Shown: positions 1-11,590, counted from the first letter of the stretch. The stretch: DNA of 64,000 nt from Orbilia blumenaviensis (GCA_036872755.1 JAVHNS010000002.1:1612001-1676000), one strand, 5' to 3'. Notes: generated by a model not told the origin, from the letters alone. Numbers and translations are program-made.

Positions 1-268
1 CTTCTTTCTGGACCCGCCGCCTTCGGCATCCATGTCATCGTCTTGGCCTGGGGGCGCGACCATGGAGTTTGAGACTTCGATGGCGAAGAGGGTGGCATCT
101 TTCAGTGCTTGGAAATCCTAATACATTATTATTATTGGCATATTCGATATGGTATTATATAGCTATCAGGAAGCTGTTGGTTTAATTACCTACCGTCTCG
201 TCGCGGCCGTCATCGTCATCGTCATCAGCGGCATCCGCGCCAGGGTTCCACTTCTTATCTTGAGACAT
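1..268 (-). CDS. ku70: Ku70 (ATP-dependent DNA helicase II subunit 1), 5' end only
   Basis: The N-terminal part of Ku70, which with Ku80 forms the ring that binds DNA ends in non-homologous end joining and at telomeres. Exon 1 is 194-268 (25 codons, ATG at 268-266) and encodes a hydrophilic, aspartate-rich leader. A 76-bp intron (118-193, donor GTAGGT, acceptor TAG) follows. Exon 2 runs off the left edge and opens with residues DFQALKDATLFAIEVSNSM, the first beta strand of the Ku70 von Willebrand-type domain, where related proteins have KDA-LFAIDVS-SM. The following GGG/SRKK-type stretch fits the usual insertion. About 64 codons are visible of an expected 600-plus. It is divergent from the sorting nexin gene. 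The identification rests on one motif and the acidic leader, but the match is distinctive. Confidence 0.75.
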
Positions 269-1243
269 GATTACTATTATTTCTGACAGTCGATGCCCGA
301 ATAATAGTAACAATAGGAATAAATAGAAATAATGCAATGCTTCGTCAAGCTTTGACGTTGGGTCCGTCCCTTATAAATGTATGGACGAGATGAGGCTGGA
401 CGGGGAGACGTGAATGGGCGGCGAATGTGTCACGTCCGAGCTGATCTGAAGGACCCACACAAAACGCCAGAAGCGAAGACTCACCAGGTCACGTTACCTG
501 GCGCGGGGCTTGGGGAGAGCATACCCGGCAGTTGCAGGACGGACATAACTCACGACACCATAAGAACTTGAAAAATATTATCTAAAATATACTTGGACTG
601 CTTCAATAGTAGAAGCTCACTTTTATCTATTTTATTTTATTTTTCCTAATCTAACGGAGCAGTTCTGGTAGTTTCAAAGTCGAGATGCATAGTATAGTAG
701 CTATATCTAGATGATGACCAGTGGCGGGGCACAAAAGGACCCTCCGGAACCGCCCAACGTTAACGTCATGACGTACGCAACTTCCCCAAAAGCAACTTCC
801 ATCACTCTCATTCGACCTGAAGACATCACCGACTCCGAAATACTATATTACCACGATATACCCCTTTTCTCTATCATTTCCAGGTCGACGACGGACGCAG
901 TAGAATTATCTATCGAATCCAGACTAGCTACTACGAGGTTGTTCGTTTGACAGTGCAAGAGAGAGAGAGAGAGCTTGGAAGAGAGCTTGGAAGGGAGCTT
1001 TGCCGAGAACCAGCCAGCCTAGCATCCCACTTGAAGTTACAGGCATCCGCATCCTGACCAGCCCGGTCCCCACCATCACTGTATACTATACGTCCTATCA
1101 CTTCTGAACCGGCTTCGGCTTCGTCCACAAAGACTTCCACAGTATCCTTTTTTTATTCGAATCAACGTCTTTTTATCTTTTTACTTTTTATTTTTTTTTA
1201 TTTTTTTCTTCAAAAAAAGAGGAACCACGGAAGGGTGGAAGTC
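269..1243. other. Divergent intergenic region, Ku70 / Snx4
   Basis: 975 bp between two divergent starts. It holds a short GA repeat and two copies of AGAGAGCTTGGAAG near 961-1000, and a T-rich tract at 1147-1210 just upstream of the Snx4 start. A 79-codon open frame at 711-950 has no recognisable motif and is not called. Confidence 0.6.
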
Positions 1244-2742
1244 ATGGACGACTTTGCGCCTTCGTCCTGGAGGAGTACCGAGGCCACCAGCAGCTCCCAG
1301 CCGCCCTATGACCCAGAACCCCAGGTCGGCCCTAATGCCGACAAGCTCGATACAGCAGGTGTGCGCTTCGGGAGACTAGAGTGCACAGTCACAGACCCCC
1401 AGAAGGAGAACGATGGCACCAAGGACGCCTTTGTATCCTACTTGGTGACGACTGATGTATGTCTTTGTTTGGTTCAAACGTATACTTGAGGACGGACCCC
1501 TTTTATCTTCGTCTTGAGATACTAACGGTCCTTTTTTCTGCTTCTTTTTTTTGTCGCAAAACCAATAGACCGACTTTCCCACATTCCAGAAACGACATGT
1601 TGGTGTGCGCCGGCGGTTCACAGACTTTGTATTCTTGTATAAGTCGCTTCATCAGGAACATGCGAACTGTGCGGTCCCGCCGCTGCCGGACAAGCAGCGC
1701 ATGGGTATGTCTCATTGACTGTATTATACGATATTACCAGATCAAAAGAGCTAACAGATCTACAGAGTACGTCCGAGGCGACCGCTTTGGCTACGACTTC
1801 ACAAACCGCCGTGCTGCTTCCCTCAACCGCTTTCTCAAACGCCTAACTCTCCACCCGGTCCTACGAAAGACTCCCCTTCTTACAGTGTTTCTCGAATCAC
1901 CCGACTGGAATGCACACATGCGAAATCGCTCATCTCGCCTGTCAAACGCCTCGGATAACGGGGTATTCGAAGGCCTCACGGACACATTCCTAAACGCATT
2001 CTCCAAGGTCCACAAGCCCGATAGGAGATTCATCGAGGTCCGTGAACGCTCCGACAAACTTACCGAAGATCTTACGCACGTCTCCGGGGTGTTTGCAAGA
2101 GTTGTCAGGCGGGAAGGCGATCTTGAGTTGGACTATGCGGACCTGGCTACCCAGTTTCATAAAATCGAAGAACTGGAGCCGAATTTAAGGGGACACATCA
2201 AAGTATTTGCTACTGCGGTGGAGGAGACGGCTGGCGGTGTGAGGGACTTGAAGGAGCATTCTGAGCAGCATTATCTAACATCGCTAAAGGATATGGACGC
2301 CTACATTGCAGCATTAAAATCGCTTCTGAAACTTAGAGAACAAAAACAACTTGACTACGAGGCATTAACGGAGTACCTTGCCAAGGCAGCTTATGACCGT
2401 GATCAACTGGCTTCTCAACCACCAAACTCAACGGGGATGGGAGCATCCGGCTTCTTTAGGAGTAAAGTGGAGGATATGAGAGGCGTTGATCATGAGCAGT
2501 CGAGAAGGGAGAGGATTAGGAAACTCGAACTACGAATCGACGAGCTGACGAGGGAAGCCGAAGATGCCAGAAAACAGACGGAAGCGTTTGATGAAAGTGT
2601 AGTCAGGGAGATTGATGATTTCGAGAGGATCAAAGCGATTGAGTTCAGGGATACATTGGGGGACTTGGCTACGGCCAACATTGAGTTTTACAGAGGGCAG
2701 ATAGCTGTTTGGGAGAAGATGCTGAAGGAATCGGAGGGCTGA
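1244..2742 (+). CDS. SNX4: Sorting nexin-4 (Snx4/Atg24), PX-BAR protein
   Basis: A phosphatidylinositol-3-phosphate-binding coat protein that retrieves cargo from endosomes and acts in selective autophagy. Exons are 1244-1456, 1569-1704 and 1766-2742 (441 aa); phases join cleanly. The PX domain spans residues about 60-165: it shows RRRFTDFVFLYKSL, the PPLP turn and the later basic helix RRAASLNRFLKRL, including the arginines expected to hold the lipid phosphate. From about residue 190 to the end the protein is helical and charged, as in the BAR coiled-coil domain of this family. The start is the ATG at 1244, giving MDDFAP; an in-frame GTG nine bases upstream is not a eukaryotic start. Introns are 112 and 61 bp. 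Length and domain order match fungal Snx4 well. Confidence 0.9.
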
Positions 2743-3629
2743 GCATAGCAAATAACTGGGTCTGGAGGGCTGGATTAATGAGAGAGGTCTGCTTGAAGGG
2801 AAACCCTTTTTGGTTTCGTCTGATCGATAGTATACCCGGGCTCGGCGGCGGGGAGACCAACAGCGACCTTGTGGGTAACATTTGCGTCTGGAGCTATTTC
2901 TCGATGGACAGATGAATGGAGTGTACGATTTTGGGCTAATTTAATTGGACTTTATAATGCATAATATAGTTATCCAATGGTACCATGGTATATATATACT
3001 TGAGTAGTATACATGATGCGGCCCGGCGCTTCCTGTGGTGGTACAGCTTATGCAAAGGACCGAGCCGCCCGGAGCTCGAGCCCAACCTCGAATATTCGAC
3101 GCCCCCAACATGCATAACTTACCTGCACAGAACTGTGCTAGTGGCGTGGATGCCTTCGCTTCGTACCTGCATCGCCATTGCATATATATACTATCACAAG
3201 GACCTTAAATTTCTCAGAAAAATGTATGCATCTATCGCTTTAGTTAGAATCCAAGAATGAAGGTAGTTATATAGAAACCGTCACGAGGTTGGTGGTGTGA
3301 AGGTGGGTGCAGCAACAACACATATTTTACCACACTCGGCCAGCTGGCTGTGCAGGACAGAATCTCATCCACACAACCAACGACATCTCATCCTTCTTTC
3401 ATTCCTCCATCACCATTACATCACCCTTCATCACCACCTCCATTGTTTATCTTCCCTCTGAATCCATCGCGGAAACATCGTCAGAACCATCAAATCTTTT
3501 CATCCCAAGAGCTTTTCTTCATCCGTTCTCTTCTCCATCTAACCCCAACTTCATCGACCTTCTTCTTTTAGCTAGCCAGTTCAAGCTGTTATAGCTGACG
3601 AGCTTTACCAAGCAGCAGCAACAGCAAAG
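2743..3629 (+). other. Intergenic region, Snx4 3' side and promoter of the Rec114-like gene
   Basis: 887 bp. The part nearest the next gene (about 3360-3560) is strongly CT-rich on the plus strand, a common core-promoter and leader feature in filamentous fungi. TATATATA runs occur near 2992 and 3182. No RNA gene or conserved frame seen. Confidence 0.5.
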
Positions 3630-6059
3630 ATGGCTTCATCTACAATCTCATTCCCCCTTGAAAGGTACTCTTCGTGCGATGTTCCCATGTCACAGGCTGA
3701 TGCCAAAGCTCAATGGATTCATCATTCGGCACGGGATCATCTCTATCTCGTTCTACAGCATGAAGGTCCCCTCGAACAACCCTCTGACCCCAAGTTCCCC
3801 TGCATGACGAAGCTGACAGTGAAGGTCATCTGGAGAGCTATGACTTTGGTATGTATTCCCTCTGTTCCCCCAGGGTTTCCAGGTGGATTTGCTAACAGAC
3901 GCGTCTGAATATAGGAATCCATCAATATATCAGATATTCTCATCCAGGAGAGCGGATATATTGACCACCAGAACATCGTTTGCATGATCAGGGCTCCATC
4001 CATGGCACTGAAGTTTGTTAACCTCAGAACTCAAAATGTATGTTACATTCCACTTATTTTCTTTTTCTTTTTTTTCTTTTGTTTTTCGGTTTCGTCATCG
4101 AGCTAGTGTGAAGCTAACCTGCCGTCAATGTAGCTACACCGAATGCAGGTCCGTTTCTGCAAACAGGAAGACTTTCAGCCTGCAATTGCAAGCTTAGAAC
4201 AGTTTGGATGTCCCGTTCAGCAGTACGTTGTTGAATCTGGGCAAGCTTCTCAGCAGCAACAGCAGAAAGGGTCAGGATCTCCGTACGAGAGACCTAATAC
4301 TGCCACTTCGATCACAGGTGCTGGGAACTACGTTCATTACCCAAGACCTGACACCGCTAGTAGCGCTCATTACTCAAGAGATAATGTTCAGACAGGCTCT
4401 GGGGATAGTATCGAGCAGCGAACACCATTGTTCCCTCAAACAGTCGGATTATCGGCCACAGGTTCCGAATCCTATGGACCGTACTTGAGAGTTCAAACAT
4501 CTTTTTCTGAACCTCCTCGTGTCTTGATGCAGCGACATCAAAACCCGGATAGATTCTCTGTTAAACAAAACGTCGGGTCTAGTCCTCCCCCTCGTCCTGT
4601 TAAACAAGCATCATCTATCCTACGGGCAGCGGATATTGGAACACCAAACCCTTTCTTGGGTCAGCGTCGAATCAGTTTTCAGGAGCCGAGCAAGCCATAC
4701 TCTAGTCCATTGACTTCTCACGTTTTTAATGCTCAGTTGGCTGCTGCTGTTGCTGCCAGTCAGCTCTCGAGCCCAATTGATGGCAGCCCCTTTGATTTAA
4801 CTGCTGACGATAACGGAGCAATTCCTCGCCCCCATTCACCTGCATATATCCTAAGCACGGCCAGTGCCTTCGGTTCGACTGTTGACGATAACGCACAACG
4901 AAACATGGCTGGACCCATCTCTTCCTCTCTTCCACGTGCACAAGCCGATACGTCGGTTCCAGTTTCTCGAGGCACGCTCACATCTGCCGGTACCATCTTT
5001 GGCCAGGGCAGCCAGGTTCCCGAGCCAGTGGTTCCCGCTTCCCAGCAGGTTGACTCATCACCGCTCAGGGTCCCATTCCTCGACGACGAAGGCATCCCAC
5101 CACGTCGCACGCTCCCAGACTTCGATAAGATCAACAAGGTCCACGGGGACAAGCCACTGCCCAGCTCCGCCAGAAAGATCTCAAGCACATTTAAAGTGTG
5201 TAAGGATGCTGGCAGTGGGCCTAACACCCCGGCCTTGAAAAGAAAGGGACGGTGCGAGGATGATACGGAACTGTTGAACAGTTCCGTGGGGAGCGTGGTC
5301 GTTAAACGACCAAAGTTCAACCCCCCTCCTTTGAAGCGGAAGGAGTCAGTCAGGGAGGACACGGAAGTTTTGGGGGATGAGACTCCTATCAGGAGTCTCA
5401 CCCTCAAACGACCGAGGTTCAGCCCGCCGCTGAAGCCAAGGGGGGATGGTACGGGGCCCCCGGATACCCCTACCAGGAACGTCACCATCAAGCGGCGTGG
5501 ACGGCCTGCTTTGAAGCGGAAGGGGCCGTGTGAGGGTGGGCCTGAGCTGGAAGGTGGGAGCACTCCTGCTCCCGCCAAACGGCTCAAGCTCACCCCGCCG
5601 GCTCCGACCAAGAAGACGCCGGCCGGTATTACACCGGAGCCGGTGGCGAAGCCAACCGTCCGGAGGAAGGCCACGGCTGCCACAAAGCCGAAGAAGACCG
5701 CTGCTGCCGTCGCCGCCGTCGCCACCCCAGCTACCCCCATCCCGTCTCCTCCCAAGGGCGGAGTCTTGAAAGAGACTTCGCCGTCAAAGCTCAACGGGGG
5801 GCCCAAGACGCCGCATCCCGCCAACGTCAAAATCCCAAAGGCATCGGGCCGGAGGGTCCGTCGAGCCAACCAGGGGCTCGACGGGGAGATTGACGAGAAG
5901 CTGCTCTGTCAGCTGTTGAACAGCGACAAGCATCTGGAGATGCTTGAGAAGCTGGAGGGCGTGTGGGCCAAAACCGGGTTCAAAGCAAGAATCCGGGCCA
6001 GCACTCTGCTGGGGGGTGGGAAGGCCGACGATGGGAAGGTGGGCGGGGCCGGGGTTTAG
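3630..6059 (+). CDS. Rec114/Rec7-like meiotic recombination protein
   Basis: Exons 3630-3848, 3915-4037 and 4134-6059 give about 755 aa. The first ~160 residues look like the conserved N-terminal domain of Rec114 (Rec7 in fission yeast), a partner of Mei4 needed for Spo11 double-strand breaks. They contain a strand LTVKVIWRAMTL, the segment ISDILIQESG, and the end of the domain MQVRFCKQEDFQPAIASLEQ with a following GCPV. The middle is long, Ser/Pro-rich and probably disordered. Residues about 481-603 (5232-5600) hold four imperfect basic repeats. The C-terminus ends in a predicted helix, EKLLCQLLNSDKHLEMLEKL, in the place where Rec114 has its conserved oligomerisation and Mei4-binding segment. 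Assignment is by domain pattern from memory; the sequence is fast-evolving. The alternative is an unrelated fungal nuclear protein. Confidence 0.55.
5232..5600 (+). repeat. Tandem protein-coding repeat array inside the Rec114-like gene
   Basis: Four imperfect units of about 26-34 codons. Units 1, 2 and 4 begin (A/P)LKRK and all end with a basic patch: KRPKFNPP, KRPRFSPP, KRRGRP, KRLKLTPP. Units 1, 2 and 4 also share an acidic middle (CEDDTEL, REDTEVL, CEGGPEL). The DNA copies have diverged, so this is an old duplication. Confidence 0.8.
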
Positions 6060-7247
6060 ACTGTTGTTTGGAGGGACGGGAGGGGGCCTTTGGGTTTTTT
6101 TATTGCGGGCATGGGATGGAGGAGTTTGGGTTGTTTTTATTATTATCGCCATTATGCATTGCGAAGAGGAGGAGGAGGAGGGTGGACTCTCATTGATTTA
6201 TCACGAAGAACAATGACGAGCGAGCAGGGGAGAGGGTGCCACCTTCACTTGGAAGCATATTGCATGCATCGATGGCGAACGGCGTTATCTTTTTTTTTTT
6301 TTTCGTTCTCTCTCTTTCTCGGGGTCTTTCTTTTTCAGAAACATGACTTGCGACACCGACACATTTCCGACGGGCGAAGGCGCAGAATACAGAATCACCT
6401 TCATTGGAAGTATACCAGATAGATGACGGACGGCGTTATCCCTTGTTTTTTTTCTTTCTTTTTTCAGCTTAAAAGTCCTCTTTTTATCAAAAGCGTTACT
6501 ACGGGCACCGACGTCGATGTTCATACCGACGCTTGCACGATACTTTCGCCTTTACGACGACGACACGAAGATGATGATCCTAGACGATGAAGATCTTGGA
6601 CGGCGAGGCGTTTTTGTTTTTTTGGCACTTTCTTTATGAAGTCTTACTTTTTTTTGCTGGCGTTTCTTTCGCTGTTTCTTGTTATTACTGCCCGTTCTTT
6701 TACTGCAATGGGGGATTGTTTTTGATGATTCTATCGGTCTTGTTATCGTTTCTGTACTACCTGCCTACATATCTACCTCCCTAGCTGTTATCGGCAGACT
6801 TGGTACTATTAGTATCTAGGTACTTGGCTGGTTAGATAGATAGTTGGGTTAGTTCTTTTTAAAAAAAGACAATGCCATAGAATTCCCGTTTCAATGAACT
6901 TTGCTCTAGCTAGTATAAACCCGTCTCAGAAACCCGAATAACATAGCAAAGAACATAAAGATATATATGAATATAGAACAAGAGCCGGAAGGATGATAGA
7001 CGCTTTCCCTTAGTATAACTTTCTGTAATAGCGATATATAAAAAATAAAAATAAAAACTCCTAAAGAAAGAAAAACAAGCTAGAGATAGAGATAAAGGCA
7101 GCAAGTAGTTCGCATGACACAAAGGAAGGTAAGAATGCTCAACGGGGTGTATCAAACCTCCAAAAGGACCCCGCTCTTTTTTTTCTCTTTTTTTTTCTTC
7201 TGATATTTGTTATTTGTTATTTTAGCTTGATGTAGTAGTCGTAGTTC
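6060..7247. other. Convergent intergenic region with T-rich tracts
   Basis: 1188 bp between two gene 3' ends. It contains many T-rich runs (for example 6287-6330, 6440-6470, 7176-7200) and purine runs near 6165-6182. No RNA gene or protein motif recognised. Confidence 0.5.
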
Positions 7248-8246
7248 TTATCGCATCAGCGGAGGTCTATATTCTTTGTTGCGCATGATCCTCGTCACCA
7301 GCCATTCGACGGACTCTCTGACGCCGGTCCTGTACCCAAATACTCCGGTTAGTTCCCATATCAACACCGTATATGGTGTATAAAAAAAGGGGAGGAATAA
7401 AGGGAATGGAGAAAGAAAAAAGAAATACCCCGTCAGCGCACTAATCGGTAAAACCCTACTATCCCTCGCACTCAACCTCTCCGCGATCTTATTAAAAACC
7501 TCCTTAATCTCCTCCACCTCCAAACTCTCCTCCCTATCCTGTTTATTCGCCAACATCAACACCGGAATACCCTCTGTATCCTCAGACCCGACCACGATCT
7601 CCAGCACATCCCTACATTCCTCGATACGCGCTTTGTCCGTCGAGTCCACGACGAACACTATGGCGTGGGAGGAGGTGTAGTATTGGGTCCACAGGTTTCG
7701 GAGGGATTCCTGACCGCCTATGTCCCAGAGTTTTAGGTAGATGGGTGGGTGCGGATGAGGGAGTGGGATGGTGGACATGTTCTGGCCGACGGTGGGCGGT
7801 TGGGCGCCTTGTTTTGGGGAGGGGGCGCCGGGGAGGTAGATGGATTTGATTTTTTCGAGGAGGGTCTTTTATTTATTTATTTATTATTTGGCTCTGTTAG
7901 TACTTTATTGTATATATATGTATATAGTTATTGAAGGGGGGGAGGGGGTCTGTACCGTCTTGCCGGCATTGTCGAGGCCGAGGAGTCTGAAGTCGCATAT
8001 TAGCTACGCTGGACCATAGCTTTGTATATATATGATATATGGGGAATTAAAGGACGGATGGCGCTTACAGTATCGAATACTCTAATATCCTCTAATTTAG
8101 TATAATATTTCTCCATAAAGATTGGTTTCTTTTTATTTATTTTACAGGGCATTTCTGTATGTCTAATAAATATATGTATTTTGAGGTATGTGCATACCTT
8201 CCTTCGTCGTCGCATAGTAGTACAGCCCCTTGAAGAGGTGGTACAT
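7248..8246 (-). CDS. ARL3: ARF-related small GTPase, ARFRP1 / yeast Arl3 type
   Basis: A Golgi-acting small GTPase of the Arf family; in yeast Arl3 recruits Arl1 to the trans-Golgi. Five exons in minus-strand order: 8198-8246, 8069-8081, 7956-7986, 7429-7865 and 7248-7329, together 203 aa, close to human ARFRP1 (201 aa). All guanine-nucleotide motifs are present: P-loop GLDNAGKT, WDIGGQES, NKQD and SALTG. The N-terminus MYHLFKGLYYYATTKE and C-terminus MRNKEYRPPLMR match ARFRP1 rather than other Arf proteins; there is no N-terminal glycine for myristoylation, and the yeast protein is instead acetylated on its initiator Met. Exon 2 is only 13 nt. The stretch between P-loop and switch I carries a Pro/Gly-rich insertion (LPGAPSPKQGAQPP), and another Pro/His-rich one precedes the WDIGG motif. 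It is divergent from the FKBP gene. Confidence 0.88.
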
Positions 8247-9191
8247 TGTTTTTATATTATTTTTTGTCGCGGGTGGACCAGCGAGCGCCCTGGTGAGCTA
8301 TATAGCTATAGCTGGAGCTGGAGCTGGAGCTGGAGCTATATTCTCTTTCTTTTCTTTCCTTATGTATCTGTGGTCCGAGTTCGAGCTTTGGATCCTTTGA
8401 GCTCTGGGTTGCTCTCAGTTCAGCTTTCAGCCGATGCGGGCGGCGGCAGGACGGACTGGAGACCGGACCGAGCGCTGAGGGAGGAAAGGATATAAGTCGA
8501 TGGTGTCCTTTCTTTCTTTTTTTTCCTTCCTTTGGATAGATTGGTATGGGTATATGGTATAATTCGAGGGCTTGTTTTGGTTTTGATGTTATTTTGTTAT
8601 GTATGGTTGGTAGGTAGGTAGGAAGAGTCAACGTTGGTTGGATCGCATTGGTTGGTTTGGTTTGGGTAGTTTGACGGTTAGGCTGTGGATTCGATGCCAA
8701 TGCCAATGCTAATGCCTAATGCTGGTTCAGGCCAAGCTGTAATCAATCGATTGCAATTGCGACAACTCCAGCGGTGCTCTAGGCTTGATTGAATTGAACC
8801 AGACCAGGGGGGGGGCTAGACAGCAGCCTTTGAAGATGGGGTGGATGGATGGATTGGAGTTATAACCGTATATGCCTGTACGAGGGTATGCTGGAGTAGT
8901 AGGTAGTGGTAGTAGTAGTAGTGGAGTGTAGAGGATGATGGAAAGCTAAAAGACCCCACGCTGGCAACTTCTCGAGCTGGTTGCGTACCTGGTTAAATTG
9001 AACCTCCATCCTCCCTTCTTCTTCTTCTTCTTCTTCTTCTTTCCCCAAGAGAATCTACCAATCTACCAATCTACCATCTACCATCTTCCTCCTCCTCCAT
9101 TACTACCCTCAAGAAAAAGGAATATATCCTCCTCCTCATCCTCATCCTCCAATTGAAAACTTAAAATAAATTAAATAAAAGAAAAAGAACA
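8247..9191. promoter_or_regulatory. Divergent promoter region, ARL3-like / FKBP12
   Basis: 945 bp. Contains five GAGCTG copies (about 8308-8337), a GTA/GTG repeat near 8900-8930, a CTT repeat at about 9017-9041, and a short ATCTACC repeat (9053-9085) just before the FKBP12 start. These are simple repeats; no specific factor site is claimed. Confidence 0.5.
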
Positions 9192-9557
9192 ATGGGTGTC
9201 ACCAAAGAAATCATCCGCCCAGGCCCCGCCGGCGCCCTCGTCCCCCAGAAGGGCGACACCATCATAATCCACTACACTGGAACCCTCGAAGACGGCAAGA
9301 AATTCGACTCCTCAGTCGACAGAGGCACGCCCTTCGAAACCCCCATCGGAGTTTCAAGAGTCATCAAGGGATGGGATGTCGGTATCCTCGGTGGTGAGAA
9401 CGGAATCGTCGCCATGAGGGTCGGTGAGAAGGCGAAGCTTACTATTACCCATGATTACGCTTACGGCGAGAGGGGGTTCCCGCCGGTTATTCCGCCCGCC
9501 GCGACTTTGATTTTTGAGGTGGAGTTGATTGGGATTAAAGGGAAGGAGGAGCTTTAG
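9192..9557 (+). CDS. FPR1: FKBP12 peptidyl-prolyl cis-trans isomerase
   Basis: A single-domain, intron-free FK506/rapamycin-binding prolyl isomerase of 121 aa. The pocket residues of the family are in place: HYTG, the KKFDSS...RGTPF segment (Phe and Asp), VIKGWD (pocket-floor Trp), DYAYGERG (Tyr) and TLIFEVEL (Phe). A conserved pocket implies it should bind rapamycin and FK506 and, when bound, inhibit TOR or calcineurin. No signal peptide or ER retention signal is present, so it is cytosolic/nuclear. It is slightly longer than the 108-aa mammalian protein, mainly through a few residues at the N-terminus, and ends in GIKGKEEL. The ATG sits in a good context after an A-rich leader (AAAAAGAACAATGG). 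Confidence 0.95.
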   Translation: MGVTKEIIRPGPAGALVPQKGDTIIIHYTGTLEDGKKFDSSVDRGTPFETPIGVSRVIKGWDVGILGGENGIVAMRVGEKAKLTITHDYAYGERGFPPVIPPAATLIFEVELIGIKGKEEL

Positions 9558-10059
9558 GTGATCATGATGATGTGTATTTGTCTGAATGTGCCTTTTTCTA
9601 GCTTGATTGCTTTGATTGCATAGGTAGGAAGGGAATGGAATGGAAAGGTGGTCTCGTGCTTGGAATGCAGTGGACGGGTATCCACGTGTCGCTGGCTGTA
9701 TTTCTTTCCTTCTTTCAATTTTTTTTTTCTTTTAACGTTTTTTTTATTTCTGTTCATAACCTTTACAAGACGGTATCGATCACAGAAGATATGTAGATAC
9801 CGCTGTGGAATGCAGGTTCCGGTACAGTTGTGGGGGAGCAAGGATACAAGGCTCCGTGTATTGTATTATATTCGCGAATTCGATCGATTCAGATTTCTAG
9901 CCAGTCGTGAGAAAGCTTCAAAGACGAAGACAAAAAAAGAAGAAGAAGAAACTATGTACATTAAAGAAGAAGAAGAATAAAACTACCAGAATTCTATTAT
10001 TTTTTCCATCCCAAAATAAAAAATAAATAAATAAATAAATAAATATCTATGAAACTAGG
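9558..10059. other. Convergent intergenic region, FKBP12 / argininosuccinate lyase
   Basis: 502 bp between two 3' ends. T-rich and A-rich runs, including a TAAA repeat at about 10022-10043. Nothing else seen. Confidence 0.5.
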
Positions 10060-11590
10060 TTAAGCGCTCACGACTCCACTAGGCACTCGCTGCAATAGCT
10101 TCGTAAGCTCCTTGATCTGCTTGAGCACACTCGCCTTACAAGTGCCCCCGATCGATGACCTCAGCTCCACACTCCTCTCGAAATCAAACACCTCCAAAAC
10201 ATCCTCTCCGAACCTCTCATCGATGCTCTGCAAAACCTCAAGACCGAGCTGGTCGATTCCGCTCAACTTCCTCTTCTCGGCTTCTCGCACGCAGGCACCG
10301 CTGATATGGTGTGTTTCCCTGAACGGCACGCCCTTTCGGACGAGGTAGTCTGCTAGATCGGTGGCTAGCATGTCCATTGTGAGTGCGGCTTTCATCTTCT
10401 CCGGGTAGATTGTTAGTGTTGCTACTACGCCTGTTGCGATCTGGAGGGAGTGTTGGACGGTGGTGACGCAGTCAAAGAGGGGTTCTTTGTCCTCTTGCAG
10501 GTCTTTGTTGTAGCTGCTTGGGAGGCCTTTGACGGTGTATAGGAAGCCGGCCATCTGGTTTTATTATTATAATTATAATCAGTTAGCGTCACTCTCCTTG
10601 GTTTCGATATTTACGATACACATATATCGGAGGGAGGGGGGGCGGTAATATAGAACATACCTGTCCGAAGACACGCCCGCTCTTACCACGCAACAGCTCC
10701 AAGCTGTCGCTGTTCTTCTTCTGCGGCATCAAGCTGCTGCCGGTGCTGTACGCATCCGCCAAAGTGACGAACCCAAACTCCGCGGTCGAGTAAATGATCA
10801 AATCCTCACTCCACCTGGACACATGGTTCATCATCAAAGTCGCCCACTGCAGCGTCTCAACCACAAAGTCTCGATCAGCGACACCGATCAAGCTGTTCTG
10901 AATGCAGCCGTCGAAACCCAGCTCCTTGGCCAGGAACTCGCGGTCGAGGTTGAACGGGTTACCGGCGAGGGCACCGCATCCGAGGGGAGACTTGTTTACT
11001 CGCTTTTTCAGCTCCCTGAGACGTTCGAGATCGGAGAGGAACATGAAGGCGTGGGACATGAGCCAGTGGCTCCACCTGATGGGTTGAGCACGCTGGACGT
11101 GCGTATACCCCGGCAGCAAGGCATCGATCTGTTCTTCTGCCCTCTCCACCGTCGCCCTCAAGAACTCGATAAGATGGCCCTCAATCTCCTCCAATTCATC
11201 CCTCAACCAAAGCCTCATATCCGTGGCAACCTGATCATTCCTCGATCTTCCGGTGTGCAGCTTCCCGGCAACATGAGTGCCAATGATCTCACCCAACCGA
11301 CGTTCGTTGGCGGTGTGGATGTCCTCGTCTATCTCGGGACGGATGACGAAGGTGTTCGAAGCCCATTCCTCGCGGACCTTGTCGAGACCGGCGATTATGG
11401 TGTCTCGTTCCTCCGGGGTGAGGATTCCGGCTTGACAGGTTGCTTTGGCGTAGGCTTGGGAACCGAGGATGTCTTGTCGGTACATGCGCTTGTCGTAGGA
11501 GAGGGATTCGTTGTACATTTGCATGAGGGGGTCGGTTTTGCCGGTGAAGCGGCCGCCCCAGAGTTTGAGCGTTGAGGGTTGGGAGGACAT
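10060..11590 (-). CDS. ARG4: Argininosuccinate lyase (arginine biosynthesis)
   Basis: Cleaves argininosuccinate to arginine and fumarate, the last step of arginine synthesis, as a homotetramer in the cytosol. Exon 1 is 10661-11590 and exon 2 10060-10554 (474 aa), separated by a 106-bp intron (donor GTATGT, acceptor CCAG). Conserved blocks in order are KLWGGRF at the N-terminus, [42 protein letters not shown], and the fumarase/aspartase-superfamily signature [10 protein letters not shown] with the catalytic serine loop. The exon junction falls inside the conserved GRVFGQ...[12 protein letters not shown] segment and restores it. The second exon also begins with an ATG, so it could be mistaken for a separate gene. 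It is divergent from the Arp10-like gene. Confidence 0.96.

Noticed and set aside
711..950. 79-codon open frame with real ATGs between Ku70 and Snx4
   Set aside because: No motif, no homologue that I recognise and no splice partner; consistent with chance.
3100..3140. ATAACTTACCTG resembling the 5' end of U1 snRNA
   Set aside because: Differs from the U1 start AUACUUACCUGG, and no Sm site or U1 stem-loops follow.
4760..5869. 369-codon open frame on the minus strand, antisense to the Rec114-like gene
   Set aside because: It lies entirely opposite a well-supported exon of repetitive, GC-rich sequence, begins without a convincing context and has no motif; a frame shadow.
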